From: Legionella feeleii
Lineage (GTDB): Bacteria; Pseudomonadota; Gammaproteobacteria; Legionellales; Legionellaceae
Direction: 5' to 3'
Length of the DNA: 64,000 nt
NCBI RefSeq assembly: GCF_001467625.1
Contig: NZ_LNYB01000051.1
Coordinates: 10,662-74,661, forward strand
Position numbers and translations under genes: made by a program. Below are positions 26,395 through 34,603 of this stretch, piece by piece. Positions within the stretch are counted from its first letter, which is position 1; each line of letters begins with the position of its first letter. Below the pieces are notes generated by a model, which was not told the origin of the DNA, made no database searches, and saw nothing but the letters and a program-made list of their open reading frames with translations.

Positions 26395-26711
26395 GGCAGT
26401 ACAATTTGACGTTGTAAATGACACCAATCCGGGCGGATGACTGCCACTGGCCAGCTTATCTGCAATCTAACAGTAGAATTCGTTTCTGTTTTTTGCCAGT
26501 GAAACGGCTCTTTAACCATTGCCAAAGCTTGTCTTGCAATTATTCTTTCCGAATTATTATCAAGTTGAATTAAAGCAAGTGCACGCAGCAACCCTTGATT
26601 AAGACGTTGATTGGTCTGCCATTGTTGCTGCAAAAGTGTAAGCGAAGTCGTAGTAAGTAAAAGTAGAGCGACCAATACTTCGGTCAAGGAAAATCCTTGA
26701 TAAGCGTTCAT
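26391..26711 (-). CDS. PilV-like minor pilin
   Basis: 106 residues, first gene of a three-gene minus-strand operon joined by two ATGA overlaps. The leader MNAYQG precedes FSLTEVLVALLLL, with Glu at +5 and the N-terminal helix of type IV pilins; the globular part is short. It would be processed by PilD. No FimT gene precedes it. The isolated PilV-PilW-PilX trio suggests that the rest of the cluster is elsewhere or lost. Confidence 0.75.
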   Translation of the reverse strand: MNAYQGFSLTEVLVALLLLTTTSLTLLQQQWQTNQRLNQGLLRALALIQLDNNSERIIARQALAMVKEPFHWQKTETNSTVRLQISWPVAVIRPDWCHLQRQIVLP

Positions 26712-26859
26712 ATTCCATTCCTGAGGTTGCTATGCGGTGTATAGAGTACGACTTAAAAAAAGAGTAAACAAGCGATTAATACATAGTCGTTTGATGAACA
26801 TAGAAACAATTTGAAATAATAGGTAAGATGATAAGTTTTCACTTTGTAAGGAGAGTTCA

Positions 26860-27999
26860 TTGTCCTGCGATTATCACGGATTGCCACACTCCGGCATTCA
26901 ATCACTTAATCCTTATGTGCCGGGTAAATCGATCGAGGAATTGGCAAAAGAGCAAGGTTTAATAGATATTATTAAACTTGCCAGTAATGAAAATCCGTTA
27001 GGATGCAGTCCTTTGGCAAAACAGGCCTTGGCCGAACTCTCTGGCATGCAGATAGCGACCTATCCCACACCGGCCAACCATCCTTTACGGCAAAAATTAA
27101 GCAAACACTTGGGCATTGATGCAGACATGCTTACCTTAAGCAATGGTTCAGACCTCTTATTTTCTATCTTATTGACAAACTTTGCCTTGCATAATAATAA
27201 GCATATGTTAACGCATGATCATGCGTTTATTTCCTATCAAATCCAGGCCCAAACGTTGGGAATACCTGTACGTAGTATTGGGTTGAAATCGAATTGGGAA
27301 GTCGATATTGATGCAATTATTGCTGCCTGTAATCAACAAACTGCACTCATCTTTATTGCAAATCCTAATAATCCTACAGGTCTATTTATCAGCCCGGATT
27401 ATATTCAAAAGCTACTGAATAACATTCCGGCAACAACCATTCTTGTTCTCGATGAAGCCTATTATGAATATGCTTACCCTGAGGGTGATAAAGCCAGTAT
27501 CAATCTATTGCAACACCACCCCAATTTAGTCATCACCCGCACTTTTTCCAAAGCCTATGGACTTGCCGGGCTACGCTTGGGCTATGCCATTGCCAATCTT
27601 GAAATTGCAGAATTATTACAACGTGTGCAACTTCCTTTTGCAGTTAATCAGGCGGCCCTGGCGGCAGCTCATGCCGCAATTGATGATCAGCAATTTCTGA
27701 GACAGACCGTAGAATTAAATGCCCTGGGAAGAGAGCAAATTCGCCAGGGTCTGGAAGCCTTCAATTTATCTGCTCTTCCTTCACGTTGTAACTTTATTAC
27801 CTTTGATTGCGGAACTAGTGCCCTACCGATTTACCAGGGATTACTTGGAAAAGGAGTGATTGTACGCCCGTTAGCACCCTACAATTTATTTAATCATTTG
27901 CGAGTAAGTATTGGTAATAGCCTTCAAAACACCCGATTTCTTGATACACTCGCTATCTGTTTGTCTGAAAATAAGAAGGAGCCAGGCCATGAAAACTGA
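26860..27999 (+). CDS. hisC: histidinol-phosphate aminotransferase
   Basis: 379 residues, normal for HisC. A fold-type I PLP enzyme that converts imidazole-acetol phosphate to histidinol phosphate, with possible side activity on aromatic amino acids. The PLP lysine is K231 in RTFSKAYGLAGLRLGY; other conserved blocks are KLASNENPLG, ANPNNPTG and LDEAYYEY. The start is TTG at 26860, preceded by AAGGAGAG. The stop overlaps the start of phhB by 11 bases, so the two are one operon. Pairing with phhB suggests a role in aromatic amino acid metabolism as well as histidine synthesis. Confidence 0.93.
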   Translation: MSCDYHGLPHSGIQSLNPYVPGKSIEELAKEQGLIDIIKLASNENPLGCSPLAKQALAELSGMQIATYPTPANHPLRQKLSKHLGIDADMLTLSNGSDLLFSILLTNFALHNNKHMLTHDHAFISYQIQAQTLGIPVRSIGLKSNWEVDIDAIIAACNQQTALIFIANPNNPTGLFISPDYIQKLLNNIPATTILVLDEAYYEYAYPEGDKASINLLQHHPNLVITRTFSKAYGLAGLRLGYAIANLEIAELLQRVQLPFAVNQAALAAAHAAIDDQQFLRQTVELNALGREQIRQGLEAFNLSALPSRCNFITFDCGTSALPIYQGLLGKGVIVRPLAPYNLFNHLRVSIGNSLQNTRFLDTLAICLSENKKEPGHEN

Positions 28000-28327
28000 T
28001 CTAAGTCAAAAACATTGCGAATCTTGTGAAGGGATTGGTCAAGCATTAACTGCTGAGCAGATTCATAACCTAATGCCACAACTCGATAAAAAATGGCAGG
28101 TTCATGATAATAACAAAGAAATTAAACGATCATTCCGCTTCGAAAATTTTTACGAAACGATGGCTTTTGTTAATGCCATAGCTTGGATAGCGAATACCGA
28201 GAATCATCATCCTGATCTGGAAATTGGTTATAACTATTGCCATGTACGATTCATGACTCATGCTCTCAACGGCTTATCACATAATGATTTTATCTGTGCA
28301 GCCAAAATTGATGCATTAACGCTATAG
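27989..28327 (+). CDS. phhB: pterin-4a-carbinolamine dehydratase
   Basis: 112 residues starting at the ATG at 27989 with AAGGAG upstream. The family motif NHHPDLEIGYNYCHVRF with H73-H74-P75, and H91 in THALNGLS, are the catalytic histidines. The enzyme dehydrates 4a-hydroxytetrahydrobiopterin so the pterin cofactor of phenylalanine hydroxylase can be recycled. Legionella uses phenylalanine hydroxylase for tyrosine and pyomelanin formation; that gene is not in the window. It is translationally coupled to hisC. Confidence 0.93.
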   Translation: MKTDLSQKHCESCEGIGQALTAEQIHNLMPQLDKKWQVHDNNKEIKRSFRFENFYETMAFVNAIAWIANTENHHPDLEIGYNYCHVRFMTHALNGLSHNDFICAAKIDALTL

Positions 28328-28338
28328 GTCCATACGCT

Positions 28339-28357
28339 GTTGGGCAAACTGCCCAAC
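28339..28357. other. 8-bp hairpin after phhB
   Basis: GTTGGGCA (28339-28346) and TGCCCAAC (28350-28357) pair perfectly with a three-base loop, 12 bases after the phhB stop. No T-run follows, so it may be an mRNA-stabilising stem or part of the repeat region. Confidence 0.55.
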
Positions 28358-28366
28358 CTACACGGG

Positions 28367-28806
28367 TTTATGGCCTGGTTTTCGAGCATTGCAGCGGAGC
28401 ATACACACAAGTATGTGAGCAGTGAAACACAGAAAACCAAGCCTCAAATGCGCCAAGGGGTGACTTACATTTCGCTAGCTTGTGTGCTTATGCTTTGATT
28501 TTCGAGCATCGCAGCGGAGCATACATACAAGTATGTGAGCAGCGAAGCACAGAAAACCAAGCCTCAAATGCGCCAAGGGGTGATTTACATTTCGCTAGCT
28601 TGCGTGCTTATGCTTTGATTTTCGAGCATCGCAGCGGAGCATACATACAAGTATGTGAGCAGCGAAGCACAGAAGATCAAGCCTCAAATGCGCTAAGGGG
28701 TGATTTACATTTCGCTAGCTTGCGTGCTTATGCTTTGATTTTCGAGCATCGCAGCGGAGCATACATACAAGTATGTGAGCAGCGAAGCACAGAAAATCAA
28801 AGCATA
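28367..28806. repeat. four-unit tandem array of 120-bp palindromic repeats
   Basis: The string TTTTCGAGCAT starts at 28379, 28499, 28619 and 28739, exactly 120 bases apart. Each unit has a palindromic half (GATTTTCGAGCATCGCAGC... to ...GAGCAGCGAAGCACAGAAAATC, with an inner CATAC/GTATG stem) and a spacer of about 57 bases (GCGCCAAGGGGTGA..., CATTTCGCTAGCTTG). Copies 2-4 are nearly identical; copy 1 has several differences. The open frame across the array (28480-28878) is a product of the repeat period being a multiple of three. It occupies the gap between phhB and secF, which converge. Confidence 0.92.
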
Positions 28807-28837
28807 AGCGCCAAGATAGTAGAAATGTCAATTACCC

Positions 28838-29755
28838 CTAGGGTCTGTCATCAATTTCTTTGCGTTGCGCTGGCATAAAATCTTTTCTGTCCAAACCCAT
28901 TGCAACAGCCAAAGCACCTGCCACGTAGATTGAAGAATAAGTACCGATAACTATTCCGATGATTAATGCCAAAGAAAATCCACGAATTGTCTCACCACCA
29001 TAGACGAATAAAGCAACCACAACAAACAAAGTTAACAAAGAAGTCATGATGGTTCGGGATAACGTCTGGTTAATAGAAATATTCATTATTTCTAACGACG
29101 ATGCACGCCGGATCTTAACAAAATTCTCTCGTACCCGATCAAAAACAACGATCGTATCGTTTAATGAATAACCAATAACCGCAAGCAGACCCGCTAACGC
29201 TTTGAGATCAAACTCAATACCAAACATAGCAAAAACACCAAGAATGAGTACCGGATCATGCACCAAGGCTACTGCGGAACTAACTGCCAAACGGTATTCA
29301 AAACGCATGGCAATATAAATCATGGTAGCAAGCAGAGATACAATGATTGCCAATGCACCTTTAGTAGCTAATTCTTGTCCAACCTGAGGACCCACAAAAT
29401 CAACTCGTTGCTTTGTCGCACCAGGTAATTGTTGCATCACTTTCTCAACAAGCAAAGTCTGATCAAGATCAGCCCGGGGCGCGATACTAATTAACACATC
29501 CTTGGATGTACCATAGCTAACTACCTGAGCTTCCTTAAAGCCCACCTTGTATAAATTGTCGCGGATCGCAGTTAAATCAGCCGGTTGCTGATAAGAAATT
29601 TCAATTTGGGTTCCACCAGTAAAATCCAGCCCCCATTTCAACCCGTTAATCAACAAGGCACCAATCGATACCAAGAAGACAAGCGCAGAAAATAGAGCGG
29701 TCCACTTGCGGGCCCCCATGAAATCTATTTTTGAATTTGGATTAAAAAATTCCAT
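28838..29755 (-). CDS. secF: protein translocase subunit SecF
   Basis: 305 residues with six membrane helices and the large first periplasmic loop of SecF. Conserved parts include GLDFTGGTQIEI after TM1 and the DTIVVFDRVREN signature after TM4. With SecD it uses the proton motive force to assist SecYEG export. Last gene of the minus-strand queA - Tgt-like - yajC - secD - secF block, 12 bases after secD. Confidence 0.97.
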   Translation of the reverse strand: MEFFNPNSKIDFMGARKWTALFSALVFLVSIGALLINGLKWGLDFTGGTQIEISYQQPADLTAIRDNLYKVGFKEAQVVSYGTSKDVLISIAPRADLDQTLLVEKVMQQLPGATKQRVDFVGPQVGQELATKGALAIIVSLLATMIYIAMRFEYRLAVSSAVALVHDPVLILGVFAMFGIEFDLKALAGLLAVIGYSLNDTIVVFDRVRENFVKIRRASSLEIMNISINQTLSRTIMTSLLTLFVVVALFVYGGETIRGFSLALIIGIVIGTYSSIYVAGALAVAMGLDRKDFMPAQRKEIDDRP

Positions 29756-29767
29756 CTAAGCCTCGCC

Positions 29768-31624
29768 TCAAATACCAATTGACAGTTTTTTCACATTCCG
29801 TCCACCGTAATACCAATTTACGATAGCACGAGTATAGGTGATGCTTGTTAACATCGATGTCAACAATCCCAAGCATAAGATCACTGCAAAACCACGAACA
29901 GGCCCAGTACCTATAGCAAACAAGACTATACCCACAATCAGTGTGGTAACGTTGGCATCGATAATCGTTGCAAAAGCCCGTTCATACCCTGCAAACATAG
30001 CTGCCTGAGGTGATAAACCGTTGCGTAACTCTTCCCTGATTCTTTCATAGATCAAGACGTTAGCGTCAACGGCCATCCCCACCGTTAACACAAAACCAGC
30101 GATTCCAGGCAAAGTCAACGTAGCACCGATAATCGACATTAGCGCGCTAAGCAAAATCAGGTTCAAAAATAATGCAATATTAGCGACTAGGCCAAAGAAG
30201 CGATAGTACACCAGCATCAAAACTAAAATTAAACCCATACCCACTTGCAGAGAAACCATACCACGATGAATATTCTCTTTACCTAATGAAGGTCCGACTG
30301 TACGTTCCTCTACGGGATAAATCACTGCAGGCAGCGCACCTGCCCGTAATAGCAGGGCTAAATTGCTCGCTTCCTTACTGTCTGACAGCCCAGTAATCTG
30401 GAAACTATTACCCAAAGCATTTTGAATAACTGGTGCCGAAATCACCCGCTCTTCACGATGATTAATTCGTTTGCTGACTCCGTCCACTGTTTGAGTTGTT
30501 GCCTTGGTTTCAACAAACACAATGGCCATACGCTTATTAATATTTTCCCGAGTAATTTTGGTAAATAAGCTTTCACCACCCCCGCCTAGCTGAATTTGTA
30601 CGGAAGGGCTAGCTGTCTGCTGATCAAAACTGGAAACAGCACTAGTAATTGAATCACCACTGAGTACCACCTGGCGCTTCAATAAGATAGGGTGTCCATC
30701 CATCATATAGAGTTTGCTATCAACAGGAATAACACCTGTTTGTTTGGCAATCTGTGCATCGTTGTCCTGATCAACCAGATGGAATTGCAAAGTAGCGGTA
30801 CCACCAAGAATTTGTTTTGCACGTGCCGCATCCTGGATACCAGGAAGATCGACTCCAATTCTTGTTGCTCCCTGTTGCTGGACTACTGCTTCTCCAACAC
30901 CTAGTTCATTAACCCGATTTCGTAAAATACCCATGGTTTGTTCAATAGTATTCTGACGAATTGAGTTTAATTCCGCAGGGGACAAGGAAAGAGAAATCGT
31001 ATAAGCAGCATTCGATTTTTCCAGGACCAAATTAGAAAACTTGTCCTTAATCTCGACAGCTGCATTTTGCATGTCTTCAGTTGAACGAAAGCGTACGTCA
31101 ATGCCTTTATCAGCGACATAACGAATTCCAGTATAACGAATACCCGCTTCACGCAAATCCTGGCCGATGCTTTTCATCAAACCTTCAAAACGGCGGCCGA
31201 CAACACTGTCTACGTCCACTTCCAAAAGAAAATGTACCCCACCACGCAGATCCAAACCTTGCTTCATTGGTTCCGCACCTATTCTGCTTAACCAGGTTGG
31301 AGTGGCTGCTGCTAAATTTAACGCAACTGTGTAATCTGAACCAAGACCATTCTTAATAATATCCCGTGCCAGCAATTGTGTATCAGTCGAAGAAAACCTT
31401 ATTTCCAGATTGTCTCCAGAAACAATTATCGGACTATATTTGAGCTTTGCTTCGTCGAGTAAAGTCTGAACTTGTTGACTGAGTTGCTCCATGTCAACAG
31501 GGGTTGATGAAGAAATTTGTACAGCGGGATCTTCACTGTACAAATTAGGTATAGCATAAATCAAGCCGAGCACCACAATGATGATCAGCATAATGTTTTT
31601 CCACAGAGGATATTTATTCTGCAT
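29768..31624 (-). CDS. secD: protein translocase subunit SecD
   Basis: 618 residues, normal for proteobacterial SecD. TM1 is followed by a large periplasmic region with GLDLRGGVHFLLEVD and then five membrane helices with VGMAVDANVLIYERIREEL. Forms the SecDF-YajC complex. It is 12 bases upstream of secF and 20 bases downstream of yajC, so the three are cotranscribed. Confidence 0.97.
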   Translation of the reverse strand: MQNKYPLWKNIMLIIIVVLGLIYAIPNLYSEDPAVQISSSTPVDMEQLSQQVQTLLDEAKLKYSPIIVSGDNLEIRFSSTDTQLLARDIIKNGLGSDYTVALNLAAATPTWLSRIGAEPMKQGLDLRGGVHFLLEVDVDSVVGRRFEGLMKSIGQDLREAGIRYTGIRYVADKGIDVRFRSTEDMQNAAVEIKDKFSNLVLEKSNAAYTISLSLSPAELNSIRQNTIEQTMGILRNRVNELGVGEAVVQQQGATRIGVDLPGIQDAARAKQILGGTATLQFHLVDQDNDAQIAKQTGVIPVDSKLYMMDGHPILLKRQVVLSGDSITSAVSSFDQQTASPSVQIQLGGGGESLFTKITRENINKRMAIVFVETKATTQTVDGVSKRINHREERVISAPVIQNALGNSFQITGLSDSKEASNLALLLRAGALPAVIYPVEERTVGPSLGKENIHRGMVSLQVGMGLILVLMLVYYRFFGLVANIALFLNLILLSALMSIIGATLTLPGIAGFVLTVGMAVDANVLIYERIREELRNGLSPQAAMFAGYERAFATIIDANVTTLIVGIVLFAIGTGPVRGFAVILCLGLLTSMLTSITYTRAIVNWYYGGRNVKKLSIGI

Positions 31625-31644
31625 TTCCGTGTCCCTGCGCCAAC

Positions 31645-31983
31645 TTAAAGGGATTTAATGGTGCCTTTAGGCAAAATTGTACTTACTGCGCCTCGCTGCA
31701 AGTTAATTTCAACACCTTCGGCAAGAGCAACTTTGATGTATTGCTCATCAATGCTAACAACCTTAGCCAGTATTCCTCCGGACGTTACAATTTCATCGCC
31801 CTTCTTTAATTGATTAACCATTTCACGATGTTCTTTTGCTCGTTTGTTTTGTGGCCTTATCAACATAAAATAAAACAATACAAAAATGACAACGATCATA
31901 ATCAGCGAAAACGTGCCGTCAGGCTGCGCTGCTTGTGTAGTGGTTGGGGCTGCAGCCATAGCATCGCTTATAAAAAAACTCAT
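31645..31983 (-). CDS. yajC: preprotein translocase accessory subunit YajC
   Basis: 112 residues with one N-terminal helix (FSLIMIVVIFVLFYFMLIRPQ) and the YajC domain (QNKRAKEHREM, KKGDEIVTSGGILAKV). It associates with SecDF in the inner membrane. AGGAG precedes the ATG at 31983. Directly upstream of secD. Confidence 0.96.
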   Translation of the reverse strand: MSFFISDAMAAAPTTTQAAQPDGTFSLIMIVVIFVLFYFMLIRPQNKRAKEHREMVNQLKKGDEIVTSGGILAKVVSIDEQYIKVALAEGVEINLQRGAVSTILPKGTIKSL

Positions 31984-32093
31984 ACTAATCTCCTCAGTCG
32001 CTGTTTAATCATGGCACTAGCCCAAGGCTGGGCAAGATAGCGTGACATCATAACGATATTTCACTCTCGCGTAAATGAAGTACCTAAGGAATT

Positions 32094-32954
32094 TCATGAT
32101 GTTTGTAATGAGGGTAATAGCAGATGTTGATAATAATGAACATTATGTTGAATAAGAAACCGTTGGCACAAAAGTGGTGTGTGTCCTAATAAATGATGTA
32201 AATAGGCTCTGGTCAATGATTGCTGGCAAGTTGGACAAGAGCAATCAGCAATGGGGCGGTAATCTTCTGCCTGTTGGCTATCAAGTATATTAATGACACT
32301 TTCTTTATTGTAAACCCGCCCTTCCATTGCATCTCTGGCCGGTTTATCAGACTCTACATGCCAAACAGGATAACGTGCCAACTCCTGCAACTGTTCACTT
32401 GTGAACTCACCACTCAGGTAGAGAGGTGCATCGGCATATTGTCGCAGTTCCTGCATAAAATCGGAAAACGGTTTTGTGCAGTCATAGCGCAGATACCTGC
32501 CCAATAACCAGTCCGGATAAATTGGTGGGTGTTCATCTACTGAAACAAATAACATACTTGTTTCGGCTAAGGTTTGCCAAACTTTTAGGTTAGAATTATT
32601 CAATATTCCGTAAGGCAAAACCACTCTATCCGCCTGCAACAAGCTAATTAAGGAAGTCAATTCACTCTGGTCAATTATTATACGGCTACCATCGTAGCAA
32701 GAGCGAATCGTATAAACACCATTTCGTGCAGTTAATAGTGAAGCATTTAATACAGTAATCCCTTGCCAACCGGCATAATTAGATAAAGGAGCAAGTTTTT
32801 CAAGGCAAGCAACCCCAGGTTTCATGAGCAATGCGTCCAAATAATAAGCCGCAGCCTTAATACCGACCTCATGCCAGTTTGCCAGGGTCAAACAACTGCC
32901 TGCTTCCGTAGTCAACACTGGGGTCAAACCTGAACCTTGTTTTTTGTTTATCAT
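32094..32954 (-). CDS. shortened, divergent Tgt-like protein (queuine tRNA-ribosyltransferase family)
   Basis: 286 residues, compared with about 370 for bacterial Tgt. It occupies the tgt position between queA and yajC. The C-terminal zinc site is intact: C238, C240 and C243 in DCSCPTCQQSLTRAYLHHL and H270 in QHN, as in Tgt. The barrel is shortened and the nucleophile region usually reading TDSGGFQ reads LNASLLT at about residues 69-75, and no DCVxPTR second-Asp motif is found. The fold is probably kept, the base-exchange chemistry probably not. It may be a partner or regulator, while a catalytic Tgt would have to be encoded elsewhere. The ATG at 32954 is 11 bases after queA. Confidence 0.75.
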   Translation of the reverse strand: MINKKQGSGLTPVLTTEAGSCLTLANWHEVGIKAAAYYLDALLMKPGVACLEKLAPLSNYAGWQGITVLNASLLTARNGVYTIRSCYDGSRIIIDQSELTSLISLLQADRVVLPYGILNNSNLKVWQTLAETSMLFVSVDEHPPIYPDWLLGRYLRYDCTKPFSDFMQELRQYADAPLYLSGEFTSEQLQELARYPVWHVESDKPARDAMEGRVYNKESVINILDSQQAEDYRPIADCSCPTCQQSLTRAYLHHLLGHTPLLCQRFLIQHNVHYYQHLLLPSLQTS

Positions 32955-32965
32955 GCAAATCCTTA

Positions 32966-33979
32966 TTAAAGCAACAAACTGGCATCGCCATAACTAAAAA
33001 AACGATAATTTTGTGCTATGGCCTCTTGATAAAGAGCCATTGCTTGCGCGTGACCTATAAAAGCAGAAACAAGCATTAAAAGGGTTGATTCAGGCAAATG
33101 GAAATTAGTAATCAAACCATCACAGATTTGAAATTGATAACCCGGATAAATGAAAATATCGGTATCGCGACTGCAAGGTTTGAGGCGACCTCCTTCCGCG
33201 GCACTCTCCAAACTGCGCAAGGCGGTTGTCCCAACAGCAATCACGCGCTTGCCTGCTTCCCGGGTCCCATTGACTGCCTGGCATAGCGCCTCGGTGACAG
33301 TAAATTGCTCACTATGCATCTTATGTTCGCTGATTGCTTCACAGCGCACCGGACGAAAAGTCCCCGCACCGACATGCAAGGTTGAATAGGCAATGTTAAT
33401 CCCTTTTCCCTGTAACTGCTGCAAAAGTTCTTCATCAAAATGCAAACCAGCTGTCGGTGCTGCTACTGACCCTTTATATTTTGCATACACAGTCTGATAC
33501 CGCTCGCTATCCATTGTGTCATCCGCACGAGTAATATAGGGAGGCAATGGCATATGCCCTATTTGCTCCAGCATCATCTCAACATCACCTAAAACCTGAC
33601 AATGGTATAAATCATCCTGCTTGCTTAATACTTCAATACGCCAATCATTGTCCAAATAAATAAGTGTACCCGCTTTGGGTGATTTGCTCGCTTTAATATG
33701 GGCTAAAAATGAATTATCGCCTTGCAGGCGTTCAATCAATAGCTCGATCTTGCCCCCACTTTCCTTTCTGCCATACAAGCGCGCCGGGATAACTTTGCTA
33801 TTATTCATTACCAAAAGATCACCAGGCTGCAAAAATTGCACAATGTCTTTGAATTGATGATGCGCACTAGAACCCGTTTCACGATTGTAAATCAATAATC
33901 GCGAGTCGCTGCGTTTGGCTAAAGGATGCTGCGCAATCAACTCTTGCGGTAAATCAAAATAAAAATCTTGTTTATTCAT
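32966..33979 (-). CDS. queA: S-adenosylmethionine:tRNA ribosyltransferase-isomerase
   Basis: 337 residues from the ATG at 33979 (MNKQDFYFDLPQELIAQHP). QueA transfers and isomerises the ribose of SAM onto preQ1-tRNA to form epoxyqueuosine. Recognisable parts include NNSKVIPARLYGRK, APTAGLHFDEELL, LHVGAGTFRPV and NFHLPESTLLMLVSAF. An in-frame TTG lies six codons upstream but the ATG fits the family start. First gene of the minus-strand block leading to secDF. Confidence 0.95.
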   Translation of the reverse strand: MNKQDFYFDLPQELIAQHPLAKRSDSRLLIYNRETGSSAHHQFKDIVQFLQPGDLLVMNNSKVIPARLYGRKESGGKIELLIERLQGDNSFLAHIKASKSPKAGTLIYLDNDWRIEVLSKQDDLYHCQVLGDVEMMLEQIGHMPLPPYITRADDTMDSERYQTVYAKYKGSVAAPTAGLHFDEELLQQLQGKGINIAYSTLHVGAGTFRPVRCEAISEHKMHSEQFTVTEALCQAVNGTREAGKRVIAVGTTALRSLESAAEGGRLKPCSRDTDIFIYPGYQFQICDGLITNFHLPESTLLMLVSAFIGHAQAMALYQEAIAQNYRFFSYGDASLLL

Positions 33980-34060
33980 TTTTCGACCTGGCAACAAAAT
34001 GGCACTATTATATACCTAATCAATTAAAGTTGTGTCGATTTAGGCAGAACCTTTTGATTT

Positions 34061-34187
34061 AGGGGCTGTAGACCTTTGGCGAAAAGCATTGATTTCCTTC
34101 GCTGCTCTTTTACTCTCGTGTAAACTGGGCGCGATGAGCATGAACCACCGCTTTTCAACTCAAGCTAGCCTAATGTCTACAGACCCT
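34061..34187. repeat. MITE-like element with short inverted ends
   Basis: AGGGGCTGTAGAC (34061-34073) and GTCTACAGACCCT (34175-34187) are inverted repeats with one mismatch. The 101-base centre has CTTCGCTGCTC, shared with the element at 24956-25089 and the 120-bp units. It lies between the divergent queA and DUF1840 genes, where it could affect promoters. Confidence 0.55.
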
Positions 34188-34230
34188 AGTAACATCTGTA
34201 TTGTTAGATGATAAAAATAAGGAAATGATT

Positions 34231-34533
34231 ATGTTGGTTACTTTCTCCAGTGATGCTTACGAAAATATCACCATGTTTGGTGATGTAGCAATACAACTTT
34301 TAAAAATGATGGGGCACAGCGCCACAATTCCCGGTGCAATTGTTGCTGCCGATATTCCTGAAGCATTAACTCGCTTACAACAGGGACTCGCCAAAACAGA
34401 GAAAAAAGAACAAAACACCGACGAGGGGGCAGATGACGAAGAACCTGATATAAGCCTTGCTCATCGCGCCTTTCCTTTACTCAATATGCTGAAATCAGCC
34501 CAAAAGAAGCAATGTGATGTTTTATGGGCATAA
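34231..34533 (+). CDS. DUF1840 family protein
   Basis: 100 residues from the ATG at 34231, which has AAGGAAA eight bases upstream. The family pattern is MLVTFSSDAYENITMFGDVA, then IPGAIVAADIPEALTRLQ and the C-terminal LAHRAFPLLNMLKSA. DUF1840 proteins are small cytosolic proteins of unknown function in gamma- and betaproteobacteria. The acidic linker at residues ~65-78 is not conserved in family logic. The yheS gene follows after 70 bases. Confidence 0.88.
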   Translation: MLVTFSSDAYENITMFGDVAIQLLKMMGHSATIPGAIVAADIPEALTRLQQGLAKTEKKEQNTDEGADDEEPDISLAHRAFPLLNMLKSAQKKQCDVLWA

Positions 34534-34603
34534 ACTCCGACTCTTAGGGTATTTTGTACATTGTGATACTATAGCGCCTACTTAATTGCTAGTTCCGAAT
34601 ACT

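Noticed and set aside
28367..28806. CRISPR array
   Set aside because: The repeats are 120 bp long with constant rather than unique spacers, and no cas genes are present.
28480..28878. 132-residue open frame across the 120-bp repeats
   Set aside because: The frame stays open only because the repeat period is a multiple of three and one unit has no stop in this frame; the translated peptide is the same 40 residues repeated, with no start signal, and it overlaps the end of secF.
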